Shown: piece by piece, positions 1 through 7,776 of the stretch
Position numbering within the stretch: the first letter of the stretch is position 1
How the letters are laid out: each line of letters starts with the position of its first letter
Assembly: GCA_002502685.1 (NCBI GenBank)
Contig: DAQA01000032.1
Location: 16,991-43,787, forward strand
Direction of reading: 5' to 3'
Length of the DNA stretch: 26,797 nucleotides
Source of the DNA: Euryarchaeota archaeon UBA202
Lineage (GTDB): Archaea > Thermoplasmatota > E2 > UBA202
Position numbers and translations under genes: made by a program
Notes under the pieces: generated by a model
The model's input: the letters and a program-made list of their open reading frames with translations, nothing else
What the model was told of the DNA's origin: nothing
Databases searched by the model: none

Positions 1-1
1 A

Positions 2-46
2 CAAACACCACAAGAAAAAACAAAAAAAATAACTGAGGAGAAATAA
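2..46 (+). CDS. 3' end of an upstream gene, probably 30S ribosomal protein uS4 (partial)
   Basis: The window opens inside a reading frame that ends at a TAA 1 nt before the rps11 start codon. Only 14 residues are visible; they are hydrophilic and rich in Lys, Glu, Thr and Gln, like the charged tails of some archaeal S4 proteins. The assignment rests mainly on context: in most archaea rps13-rps4-rps11-rpoD are consecutive. The Shine-Dalgarno sequence of rps11 (GAGGAG, 35-40) lies inside this frame, as expected for translationally coupled ribosomal genes. The protein itself cannot be recognised from so few residues. Confidence 0.4.
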   Translation, partial: QTPQEKTKKITEEK

Positions 47-47
47 T

Positions 48-431
48 ATGGCCAAATGGGGAATCGCTCACATTTTTGCATCATTTAATAATGTCTTGAT
101 TACGATTACTGATCTAACAGGAGCTGAAACTATCGCCAAGTGCTCTGGAGGAATTGTTGTAAAATCAGACAAAGACGAATCTTCTCCCTATGCCGCAATG
201 CAAGCTGCCCGTAGGGTAGCTGAAAGTGCCAAAGAAAAAGGAATAGACTCTGTACACGTTAGAGTAAAAGGTAAGGGAAGAGGGAAATCAAAAAACCCAG
301 GACCCGGAGCACAAGCAGCTATACGAGCATTAGCCCGATCAGGATTACAAATAGGAAAAATAGAAGATGTAACCCCTATACCTCACAATGGAGGACGCGA
401 AAAAGGAGGTAGACGGGGAAGACGAGTATGA
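48..431 (+). CDS. rps11: 30S ribosomal protein uS11, archaeal type
   Basis: The 127-residue protein is a standard-length archaeal S11, which forms part of the 30S platform near the mRNA exit site and the 3' end of 16S rRNA. The family signature is visible in order: N-terminal WGIAHIFASFNN, the middle stretch SPYAAMQAARR, VHVRVKGKGRGK near residue 75, and the basic tail ending GGRRGRRV. The start is an ATG preceded by GAGGAG at 7-nt spacing, which fixes it. The stop overlaps the rpoD start in an ATGA arrangement, so translation of the two is probably coupled. Nothing is anomalous. Confidence 0.97.
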   Translation: MAKWGIAHIFASFNNVLITITDLTGAETIAKCSGGIVVKSDKDESSPYAAMQAARRVAESAKEKGIDSVHVRVKGKGRGKSKNPGPGAQAAIRALARSGLQIGKIEDVTPIPHNGGREKGGRRGRRV

Positions 432-1219
432 AGACCACAATTCTAACATTAACTGACACTCAAGCAAAAATAATTATTGAGGATACCAACCCCTATTTTA
501 TTAATGCTATCAGAAGAACTCTTCTTGTTGATATCCCTAAATTAGCCATCGAAAACGTCACAATTTATGATAACACATCATCTCTATTCGACGAAATAAT
601 TTCTCATCGCCTATCTCTTATCCCTCTACCTACGCATCGTGATTTACTTGAATTTAAAGATCAATGTAAATGTCTAGGGGAAGGTTGCCCAAGTTGCACA
701 GTTCATTATACATTGAGTAAGGAAGGAGAATGCACAATATATTCAAAAGACCTTAAATCAGAGGACTCAATGTGGGAAATAAAGGACGGAAAAATACCTA
801 TCGCCACTTTACTTGACGGACAACGCTTAATCCTCGAAGCAGAAGCTAATCTGGGAACAGGAAAATCACATGTAAAATGGCAAGCTGTTTCTGGTTTAGC
901 CTATAAATATTATCCAATAATTACCATCAAGGAAACTTGTAATTTATGCGGTGATTGCACTAAAGCTTGTCCACGAAATATTCTAAAAATAAAAAATAAT
1001 AAACTTATAACTGAACACATTGAAGACTGTAGCCTTTGCCAATCCTGTGCAGAAGTATGCAAGAAACAGGCAATACAAGTCCAGGGGTCACCCAATAAAA
1101 TAATATTACAATACGAAACAGATGGATCTAGGACTGCAAAAGAAGTTTTAGTCGAAGCGCTCCAAATATTAGCTGATAAATTTAATGAACTAAAAAAGAA
1201 AATTAAGGAAATAAAATAA
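428..1219 (+). CDS. rpoD: DNA-directed RNA polymerase subunit D with ferredoxin domain
   Basis: Archaeal counterpart of bacterial alpha and eukaryotic Rpb3; it pairs with subunit L and nucleates RNA polymerase assembly. The 263-residue protein has an alpha-like assembly domain split by an inserted domain. FINAIRRTL at 24-32 matches the conserved assembly helix. Cys80, 82, 87 and 90 form a small Cys cluster. An inserted ferredoxin-like domain spans about 168-220. Both iron-sulfur motifs are complete: Cys171/174/177/181 and Cys201/204/207/211, each CxxCxxCxxxC. Many archaeal D subunits keep one motif or none; this one should bind two [4Fe-4S] clusters. It overlaps rps11 by 4 nt. The usual next gene, rpl18e, is absent and a tRNA gene follows. 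Confidence 0.96.
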   Translation: MKTTILTLTDTQAKIIIEDTNPYFINAIRRTLLVDIPKLAIENVTIYDNTSSLFDEIISHRLSLIPLPTHRDLLEFKDQCKCLGEGCPSCTVHYTLSKEGECTIYSKDLKSEDSMWEIKDGKIPIATLLDGQRLILEAEANLGTGKSHVKWQAVSGLAYKYYPIITIKETCNLCGDCTKACPRNILKIKNNKLITEHIEDCSLCQSCAEVCKKQAIQVQGSPNKIILQYETDGSRTAKEVLVEALQILADKFNELKKKIKEIK

Positions 1220-1298
1220 GTAGACCCTAGAAATAGCTTTTATCCAAATTTTTATAATATATTAATCCTTATAGTGTATTTATCACAAATTATATATA

Positions 1299-1313
1299 GG
1301 AAACCTTTATTAT
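1299..1313 (+). promoter_or_regulatory. BRE/TATA promoter of tRNA-Lys
   Basis: GGAAACC followed by TTTATTAT matches the archaeal BRE plus TATA-box pattern (purine-rich AAA, two bases, then TTTATA-like). The TATA centre lies about 31 nt before the mature tRNA 5' end at 1341, so transcription would start at most a few bases upstream of the tRNA, the usual arrangement. A second TATA-like stretch (TTATATATA, 1290-1298) lies just upstream. Prediction from sequence only. Confidence 0.5.
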
Positions 1314-1340
1314 GGGTAAGCTGTAAAGATAGTCATAAAT

Positions 1341-1446
1341 GGGCCTGTAGCTCAGCTAGGTAGAGCATCTGGCTTTTAACCAGCTGGTCGAGGGTTCGAA
1401 TATGGTTGGCAGGCATTGCCTCCACTAGAGAATCCCTCCAGGCCCG
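1341..1446 (+). tRNA. trnK: tRNA-Lys (anticodon UUU), interrupted in the T-loop
   Basis: The cloverleaf is nearly complete. Acceptor GGGCCTG (1341-1347) pairs with CAGGCCC (1439-1445), with discriminator G at 1446. The D-stem is GCTC (1350-1353) with GAGC (1363-1366). The anticodon loop CTTTTAA has TTT at 1375-1377. The T-stem is GAGGG (1390-1394) with CCCTC (1434-1438). Between the T-stem strands the canonical TTCGAAT loop is interrupted by 32 extra nucleotides, best placed at 1401-1432. Without them the tRNA is canonical except for a T27:C43 mismatch at the top of the anticodon stem. CCA is not encoded. Lys-UUU is confident from the anticodon; the insertion is treated as an intron below. 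Confidence 0.88.
1401..1432 (+). other. Probable tRNA intron at position 59/60 (T-loop)
   Basis: Removing 32 nt restores the loop TTCGAAT between perfectly paired T-stem strands. The repeated GAAT at both edges means the exact cut can slide by up to four bases. The insertion can fold: GGCA (1408-1411) pairs TGCC (1417-1420), and TGG (1403-1405) pairs CCA (1422-1424). TTC (1395-1397) pairs GAG (1428-1430), leaving three bases AAT (1431-1433) next to the T-stem. This is a relaxed bulge-helix-bulge shape, the substrate of archaeal splicing endonuclease. Introns at 59/60 are known mainly in Thermoproteota. The downstream archease and RtcB genes could supply ligation. Confidence 0.7.
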
Positions 1447-1478
1447 CTTAGAGAATCATAAAATATTGAATATCACGA

Positions 1479-1488
1479 GATATTAATG
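1479..1488 (+). promoter_or_regulatory. Candidate TATA box for the rpoH-rpoB-rpoA operon
   Basis: GATATTAATG sits about 26 nt before the GTG near 1508 and would give a leader of roughly 20 nt carrying the GGGGGT ribosome site of rpoH. Another AT-rich stretch, ATAAAATATT, lies 20 nt further upstream and is an equal candidate. The gap between tRNA-Lys and rpoH is short, so read-through from upstream is also possible. Weak call. Confidence 0.3.
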
Positions 1489-1525
1489 AATTAGCTATGA
1501 TTGAATAGTGTTGGGGGTAGAAACA

Positions 1526-1768
1526 ATGGGTTTTAATATATTAAAACATGAGTTAGTACCATATCCAAAGATACTTAGTTATAAGGAAATAAAGAAATTA
1601 TTAAAGGACTATGACATCCAAAAAGAACAGATTCCTAAGTTATTAATTACGGATCCATTCGCCCGAGCTATTGGAGCTAAGGAAGGCGATGTGGTAAAGA
1701 TTATTAGAAAGAGTATTACTGCTGGGATAAGCGTCGCATACCGACTGGTAGTATCCTCTGAGAGGTAG
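1526..1768 (+). CDS. rpoH: DNA-directed RNA polymerase subunit H
   Basis: The 80-residue protein matches archaeal RpoH, the homologue of the C-terminal domain of eukaryotic Rpb5, which sits at the lower jaw of RNA polymerase near downstream DNA. Recognisable stretches are LKHELVPYPKILS near the N-terminus, IPKLLITDPFARAIGAKEGD in the middle, and IIRKSITAG followed by VAYRLVV at the end. An upstream in-frame GTG at 1508 would add six residues. I chose the ATG because GGGGGT at 1512-1517 lies 8 nt before it and family members begin just before the KHELVP motif. The gene is separated from rpoB by only 3 nt, in the usual archaeal order H-B-A'-A''. Confidence 0.95.
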   Translation: MGFNILKHELVPYPKILSYKEIKKLLKDYDIQKEQIPKLLITDPFARAIGAKEGDVVKIIRKSITAGISVAYRLVVSSER

Positions 1769-1771
1769 ATT

Positions 1772-4700
1772 ATGAGAGAGGTAATCGATAGTTTTTATAA
1801 AGAAAGAACGCCAGCAAATCATCATATTGCTTCATATAATGATTTTTTACTCCGAAGGTTACAAGGTATAATGGGTAGCACAAGGATTGGAGAAGAAGAA
1901 AATTTAGAAAGGGGATATATCCATACCGAAATAGAAGGATTTAAGGTCAAAGTTGGTAAGATAAGAATTGGAAAACCGACAGTAATGGAAGCCACTGGAG
2001 ATGAATATGAACTTACTCCCATGGAGGCAAGATTGCGTGATCTCACTTATGAATCTCCCATCTGGGTAGAATTTACTCCCGTTATTAGTGAAATAGAATG
2101 GGAACCGGAAGAAATAAAAATTGGCACTCTCCCCATTATGGTAAAGTCCCTTAGTTGTAATATCTCACGTAGTTCTCTAGAAAATAAAATCGGTAGAAAA
2201 TTATCTGATGAAGAATATGAAAGGGAATTGATTAAACTTCAAGAAGACCCATTGGACCCTGGAGGATATTTTATTTCAAATGGGACAGAAAGAGTCTTGA
2301 TGACGCTTGAGGATTTGGCACCAAATAAGGTCCTTACCGAGCAAAGTAAAAGATACGGGAGAAATGTTGAATTAGCAAAGGTTTTTTCTCAAAAGGAAGG
2401 ATATCGAGCGTTAATTGTTGTGGAGAAGAGAAAGGATGGATTATTGATGACGGCACTTCCCACTATCGCCGGCAATATCCCGCTTATCATTATGCTCAAA
2501 TCTCTGGGGATGGACAGTAATGAGATATTGGATTCAATTGTGTCTCACCCTGAGATGAAAACCTTTGTTTTATCGAACTTTGAAATATGTGAAGAAGAGT
2601 ATGGAGTCAAAACAGTCGAAGAAGCAATAAATTATCTTGGTAGGCGGATAGCGGGAGGACAAGCCAAGGAATACCGAATGGACCGGGTAAAAACATTGAT
2701 GGATAGAAATTTACTTCCGCACCTAGGGAACCTCCCTGAGGATCGGGTGGCTAAAGCAGTGTTCCTTTCAAGAATGGGCCAAGAAGTTTTAGAATTAACT
2801 TTTGGTTTACGCACTGAAAATGATAAAGATCATTATGCAAATAAGAGACTAAAATTAGCTGGAGATTTAATGGAGGATCTTTTTAGAGTTGCATTTATTA
2901 CATTATGCAAGGATCTTAAATATCAAATTGAGAGACTTTACGCACGGGGACGAACCCTAGAAGAATTAAAGATTAAACCTTGTATTAGGCCAGATGTTTT
3001 CAGTCAAAGGATACATCATTCCTTAGCAACTGGAAATTGGGTAGGGGGACGGACTGGCGTCTCCCAGCTTTTAGATAGAACATCTAATTTAGCCACAATT
3101 AGCCATTTAAGAAGGGTTATATCACCTCTCACACGGAGTCAACCCCATTTTGAAGCCCGAGATCTTCATTCAACCCATTGGGGTCGTTTATGCCCTAATG
3201 AAACACCTGAAGGACCGAACTGTGGATTAGTCAAAAACTTGGCATTGGCTGTGGAAATTTCTGAGGGATACCCTGAAGAAGAAGTTGAAAATATTCTCCT
3301 CAAATTGGGAGTAAAAGAAGTAAAAAAAGAAACCAAGGGTGCCCGTGTCTATCTTAATGGAGACTTGATAGGTATCCATCCTGATCCCTATGCCCTAGTT
3401 AGCGAAATGAAAAATATGCGGCGGAAGGGAGAAATCAATAATGAAATAAATCTGAGTTGGGATGATGAGGCAAATGACATCTTTGTAAATTGTGACCCCG
3501 GAAGAGTCAGGCGTCCTCTTTTTGTACTAGAAAAAGGAAAACTTCTTTATACCAAAGAAAACAGAAAGGCATTACTGAATCAAGAGATGACTTGGAGTAA
3601 TCTTATCGAACAAGGAATTATTGAATACATTGATGCTGAAGAAGAAGAGAATGCTCTAATTGCCCTCAATGAAAAAGATATAACAAAGAGTCATACACAC
3701 ATGGAAATCGATCCCCTCTGCATCCTTGGGGCTGGTGCTTCATTAGTTCCCTATGCTGAACATAATTCTTCTCCTCGGATTACGATGGGTGCAGGAATGG
3801 GAAAACAATCATTAGGTTTTGGCGCATCTAATTATCGACGGCGACCTGACACACGAGGTCATCTTCTCCATTATTCTGAAGTACCCAGTACAAGTACTCA
3901 TTCAGGTCAATATGTGAATTTTTCTAGCAGACCTGCAGGACAAAACTTTATCGTGGGGGTTATATCTTATCGTGGGTATAATATGGAAGATGCCCTCATT
4001 ATGAACAAAGCTTCCATTGAACGCGGGTTAGGGAGAAGCAGCTTTTTCCGTACCTATTCTACTGAGGAACGACGTCATCCTTCAGGTCAAGAAGACCATT
4101 TTGAAATACCCGATCCTGACTGCCGCGGGGTGCGTAGCGAAGAGGCCTATTCAAAGTTATCAGACGATGGCCTTATCTCACCAGAATGCATTGTAGACGG
4201 GGGAGATGTACTGATTGGAAAGACATCGCCGCCCCGTTTTTTGGAGGAACATACTGATATTTTGGTTCCTCGTAAAAGACGCGAAACCTCCACGATAGTG
4301 AGACACGGGGAAAGAGGTATAGTTGATACTGTTATTTTATCTGAGTCGCTTAATGGGTCACGGATGGTAAAAATAAAGGTTAGAGATGAACGAATCCCTG
4401 AACTTGGTGATAAGTTTGCCTCTAAACATGGGCAAAAAGGTGTAATTGGTCTAATTGTTCCCCAGGAAGATATGCCTTTTACAGGAGAGGGTGTTGTTCC
4501 CGACCTGATTATAAATCCTCATGCTATCCCCTCCCGGATGACCGTAGGTCATGTTTTAGAAATGATTGGGGGGAAGGTTGGTGCCTTGGAAGGAAGATTG
4601 GTTGATGGTACACCATTCTCAGGTGAACCTGAGGAAACGTTACGTAAAGCCCTTGTAAAAAATGGGTTTAAGCATAACTCCAAGGAAATCCTCTATGATG

Positions 4701-5140
4701 GGGAAACAGGAAAAATGATACAGACAGAGATTTTTGTTGGCATCATTTACTATCAAAAACTTCATCACATGGTTTCTGGGAAAATGCATGCTCGATCACG
4801 GGGTCCTGTCCAAATGTTAACCAGGCAGCCTACTGAAGGTAAAGCACGAGATGGCGGCCTGCGTTTCGGTGAGATGGAACGCGATTGCCTTATTGGACAT
4901 GGTGCTTCTATGGCCATACGAGATCGTTTGCTTGATGAATCAGATTTAACAATTCAGTATCTCTGTTCAAATTGTGGACATATCGCCATGCGTATGCGGC
5001 GGGGAAATCTTAAATGTCCTATCTGTGAAGATTCCGCAGAAATACATCCTGTAGAGATGAGTTATGCATACAAACTGTTATTGGAAGAATTAAAATCACT
5101 CACTATTGACCCCAAGATAATTATGGAGGGACTGGTATGA
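1772..5140 (+). CDS. rpoB: DNA-directed RNA polymerase subunit B (unsplit beta-like)
   Basis: One 1122-residue chain covers the whole Rpb2-like subunit that forms half of the catalytic cleft, with no B''/B' split. Family landmarks include GTERVLMTLEDLAPN near 168-182, ERRHPSGQEDHFEIP in the centre, KFASKHGQKGVIG and the following MPFTGEGVVPDLIINPHA block of the hybrid-binding region, and GHGASMAIRDRL near 1045. A C-terminal zinc site is formed by Cys1065, Cys1068, Cys1082 and Cys1085. The ATG lies 3 nt after rpoH, whose final GAGAGG provides the ribosome site. The last codons overlap rpoA1 (ATGA). Split B subunits occur in haloarchaea and many methanogens, so the single chain is a lineage clue. 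Confidence 0.98.
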   Translation: MREVIDSFYKERTPANHHIASYNDFLLRRLQGIMGSTRIGEEENLERGYIHTEIEGFKVKVGKIRIGKPTVMEATGDEYELTPMEARLRDLTYESPIWVEFTPVISEIEWEPEEIKIGTLPIMVKSLSCNISRSSLENKIGRKLSDEEYERELIKLQEDPLDPGGYFISNGTERVLMTLEDLAPNKVLTEQSKRYGRNVELAKVFSQKEGYRALIVVEKRKDGLLMTALPTIAGNIPLIIMLKSLGMDSNEILDSIVSHPEMKTFVLSNFEICEEEYGVKTVEEAINYLGRRIAGGQAKEYRMDRVKTLMDRNLLPHLGNLPEDRVAKAVFLSRMGQEVLELTFGLRTENDKDHYANKRLKLAGDLMEDLFRVAFITLCKDLKYQIERLYARGRTLEELKIKPCIRPDVFSQRIHHSLATGNWVGGRTGVSQLLDRTSNLATISHLRRVISPLTRSQPHFEARDLHSTHWGRLCPNETPEGPNCGLVKNLALAVEISEGYPEEEVENILLKLGVKEVKKETKGARVYLNGDLIGIHPDPYALVSEMKNMRRKGEINNEINLSWDDEANDIFVNCDPGRVRRPLFVLEKGKLLYTKENRKALLNQEMTWSNLIEQGIIEYIDAEEEENALIALNEKDITKSHTHMEIDPLCILGAGASLVPYAEHNSSPRITMGAGMGKQSLGFGASNYRRRPDTRGHLLHYSEVPSTSTHSGQYVNFSSRPAGQNFIVGVISYRGYNMEDALIMNKASIERGLGRSSFFRTYSTEERRHPSGQEDHFEIPDPDCRGVRSEEAYSKLSDDGLISPECIVDGGDVLIGKTSPPRFLEEHTDILVPRKRRETSTIVRHGERGIVDTVILSESLNGSRMVKIKVRDERIPELGDKFASKHGQKGVIGLIVPQEDMPFTGEGVVPDLIINPHAIPSRMTVGHVLEMIGGKVGALEGRLVDGTPFSGEPEETLRKALVKNGFKHNSKEILYDGETGKMIQTEIFVGIIYYQKLHHMVSGKMHARSRGPVQMLTRQPTEGKARDGGLRFGEMERDCLIGHGASMAIRDRLLDESDLTIQYLCSNCGHIAMRMRRGNLKCPICEDSAEIHPVEMSYAYKLLLEELKSLTIDPKIIMEGLV

Positions 5141-7776
5141 TAATGGAAACCAATACACCCAAAAAAATAGCCGGTATGAAATTTGGTATATTGTCACCCT
5201 CAAGGATACGGAAAATGTCGGCAACACGCATCATAACACCTGATACGTATAACGAGGATGGATTTCCTATCACCATGGGATTGATGGATCCCCATCTTGG
5301 TGTGGTTGAGCCTGGGCTGAGATGTAAAACCTGTGGTCAACAAGTAGGAAAAGATGGCTGCAATGGACATTTTGGTCACATTGAATTGGCTATGCCCGTT
5401 ATACACGTAGGCTTTGTGAAAACAATACGTGATATTTTACGATCGACATGTAGGCGATGTGGTAACCTGTTATGTGAAGATAGCGAGAAAAAAGATTTTC
5501 TACGAGAATACGATGAACACATAGAGAGGGATAGAAGTCTTACGGAATTTGTAAAAAAGGTGTTAGGAAAATCAAGTAATGTTAAAGAATGCCCACATTG
5601 TGGCCGCCAAAAACTGGTTGTTGAATTGGATAAACCTACAACATTTCGGGAAGCAGGACATAAATTAACACCGTCCGAGGTTCGTGAATGGCTTGAGAAA
5701 GTAAGCGAAACATTGGGTAATGATTTACGGTTGCTCGAAATAGATCCTAAATCTGCTCACCCTGAGTGGATGGTATTAACTGTATTGCCCATCCCCCCGG
5801 TTTGTACACGGCCCTCAATAACCCTGGAATCTGGAGAACGTAGCGAAGACGATCTGACCCATAAACTTGTGGATATTATCCGCATTAACCAAAGACTTCA
5901 AGAGAATAGAGATGCAGGTGCCCCTCAACTTATTGTAGAAGATTTATGGGAATTGTTACAGTATCACATAACAACCTATTTTGATAATCAAACTGCAGGG
6001 ATACCTCCCGCTAGACACCGGAGTGGCCGGGCATTAAAAACCTTAGCTCAGCGACTTAAAGGAAAAGAGGGGAGATTTCGTTCAAATCTTTCTGGAAAAC
6101 GAGTTAATTTTTCGGCCAGAACAGTGATTTCACCTGACCCAAACATATCCATAAATGAGGTGGGTATTCCCATAGAAATCGCTAAGGAATTAACCGTTCC
6201 TCTTCGAGTTACAGCCCACAATATTGAAAACGCTAAAGAACTTATCCAGCGAGGACCAAATCCTGTACCGCCAAAAGGAAGGATATATATCTCCGGCGTC
6301 AACTATGTCAAAAGAAAGGATGGGAGACGCATCAGGGTGACCTATAATAATGCCATGGATGTAGCTGAGAGACTCGAGATCGGATCAATCGTGGAACGCC
6401 AATTGGATGATGGAGATATCGTCCTTTTTAATCGCCAGCCTTCGCTCCATCGGATGTCCATGATGGCACACCGCACAAAAATCATGCCTTATAAAACATT
6501 TCGAGTTAGCCTCTCAGTTTGTCCACCCTATAATGCTGATTTTGACGGGGATGAAATGAACCTTCATATTCTTCAATCAGAGGAAGCAAAAGTTGAGGCA
6601 GAAATATTGATGAAGGTACAAGAGCATATTCTTTCCCCCCGTTTTGGCGGTGCAATTATTGGAGGTATTCATGATCATATAACCGGCTGTTTTCTCTTAA
6701 CAATCAAGAAAAGAAAACTATCTCTTGGGGATACTATTCAAATTCTTTCTTCCATTAATTATACAGGGGACATAAAAAAGGGAATGACCGGTAAAGAAAT
6801 TTTTAGTACAATCCTCCCGAAAGAGTTAAATCTTCGATATCGCGCCCAGGCATGCATGAATTGTGATACATGCCTAGAGGAAAAATGTCCCTATGATTCT
6901 TATGTGGTGATTGAAAATGGAGAATTGAAAATGGGGGTAACCGATGGTAAAAGTGTAGGGGCATTTAAAGGGAAAATTATTGAAACAATAGCCCATGATT
7001 TAGGATTGGAAGCCGCAAGTAACTTTATTGATAAAGTAACTAAAATGGGAATTGCCGCCATTAGCATAGTAGGATTTACTACTTCTATTGATGATGAGGA
7101 TATCCCTGAAGAAGCAAATATGCAAATAGAGGAAAGTCTCTCAAATGCAAAAAAGAAAATCGACCAGCTGGTAAGAGCTTATAACAATGGTGAACTTGAG
7201 ACTATCCCCGGAAGAAGTCTCGAGGAAACACTTGAAATGGAAATTATGAGAGTGACAGGGCAAGCTCGGGATGCAACAGGTGAAATCGCGTCAAAACACT
7301 TGGGTATGGATAATTCTGCTGTGATCATGGCTCGATCAGGTGCTCGAGGGAGCATGCTTAACCTTTCCCAAATGGCAGGTTGTGTAGGCCAACAAGCTGT
7401 TAGAGGGGAAAGAATTCATCGAGGATACCAACATCGTACCTTACCCCATTTTAAAAAAGGGGATTTAGGTGCAGCGGCAAAAGGTTTTGTTTCCTCAAAT
7501 TATAAAAAGGGCCTCAAGCCCAGTGAATATTTTTTTCATTCTATGGGTGGTCGAGAGGGCTTAGTGGATACCGCAGTAAGAACATCACGCTCGGGTTATA
7601 TGCAACGTCGTTTGATAAATGCTTTAGAAAATCTTAAAGTGGAAAATGATGGAACAGTGCGCACAACTGGAAATGTCATCATTCAATTTAGGTATGGAGA
7701 AGATGGTATTGATCCCACCAGAAGTGTTCGGGGTGACGCCGTTGATATTGATAAGGTAATTAAGGAAATGATATAA
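5137..7776 (+). CDS. rpoA1: DNA-directed RNA polymerase subunit A' (beta'-like N-terminal part)
   Basis: The 879-residue chain holds the N-terminal two-thirds of the Rpb1-like subunit. The catalytic magnesium motif NADFDGDEMN spans 466-475, with Asp468, Asp470 and Asp472 as ligands. An N-terminal zinc site is formed by CKTCG with CNGHFGH (clamp), and a second by CRRCG with CPHC. RSGRALKTLAQRLKGKEGRFR precedes GKRVNFSARTVISPDPN, the lid and switch region. CMNCDTC and CPYD near 575 are typical of archaeal A'. The ATG overlaps the rpoB stop, and the chain ends where archaeal A' normally ends, with A'' following in a TAATG overlap. Length is normal and no insertion or intein is seen. Confidence 0.98.
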   Translation: MIMETNTPKKIAGMKFGILSPSRIRKMSATRIITPDTYNEDGFPITMGLMDPHLGVVEPGLRCKTCGQQVGKDGCNGHFGHIELAMPVIHVGFVKTIRDILRSTCRRCGNLLCEDSEKKDFLREYDEHIERDRSLTEFVKKVLGKSSNVKECPHCGRQKLVVELDKPTTFREAGHKLTPSEVREWLEKVSETLGNDLRLLEIDPKSAHPEWMVLTVLPIPPVCTRPSITLESGERSEDDLTHKLVDIIRINQRLQENRDAGAPQLIVEDLWELLQYHITTYFDNQTAGIPPARHRSGRALKTLAQRLKGKEGRFRSNLSGKRVNFSARTVISPDPNISINEVGIPIEIAKELTVPLRVTAHNIENAKELIQRGPNPVPPKGRIYISGVNYVKRKDGRRIRVTYNNAMDVAERLEIGSIVERQLDDGDIVLFNRQPSLHRMSMMAHRTKIMPYKTFRVSLSVCPPYNADFDGDEMNLHILQSEEAKVEAEILMKVQEHILSPRFGGAIIGGIHDHITGCFLLTIKKRKLSLGDTIQILSSINYTGDIKKGMTGKEIFSTILPKELNLRYRAQACMNCDTCLEEKCPYDSYVVIENGELKMGVTDGKSVGAFKGKIIETIAHDLGLEAASNFIDKVTKMGIAAISIVGFTTSIDDEDIPEEANMQIEESLSNAKKKIDQLVRAYNNGELETIPGRSLEETLEMEIMRVTGQARDATGEIASKHLGMDNSAVIMARSGARGSMLNLSQMAGCVGQQAVRGERIHRGYQHRTLPHFKKGDLGAAAKGFVSSNYKKGLKPSEYFFHSMGGREGLVDTAVRTSRSGYMQRRLINALENLKVENDGTVRTTGNVIIQFRYGEDGIDPTRSVRGDAVDIDKVIKEMI

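Noticed and set aside
1341..1446. tRNA-Lys as a broken pseudogene
   Set aside because: Acceptor, D, T and nearly all anticodon-stem pairs are intact and a single clean 32-nt excision restores the canonical T-loop, so an intron is more economical. One mismatch (27:43) leaves some doubt.
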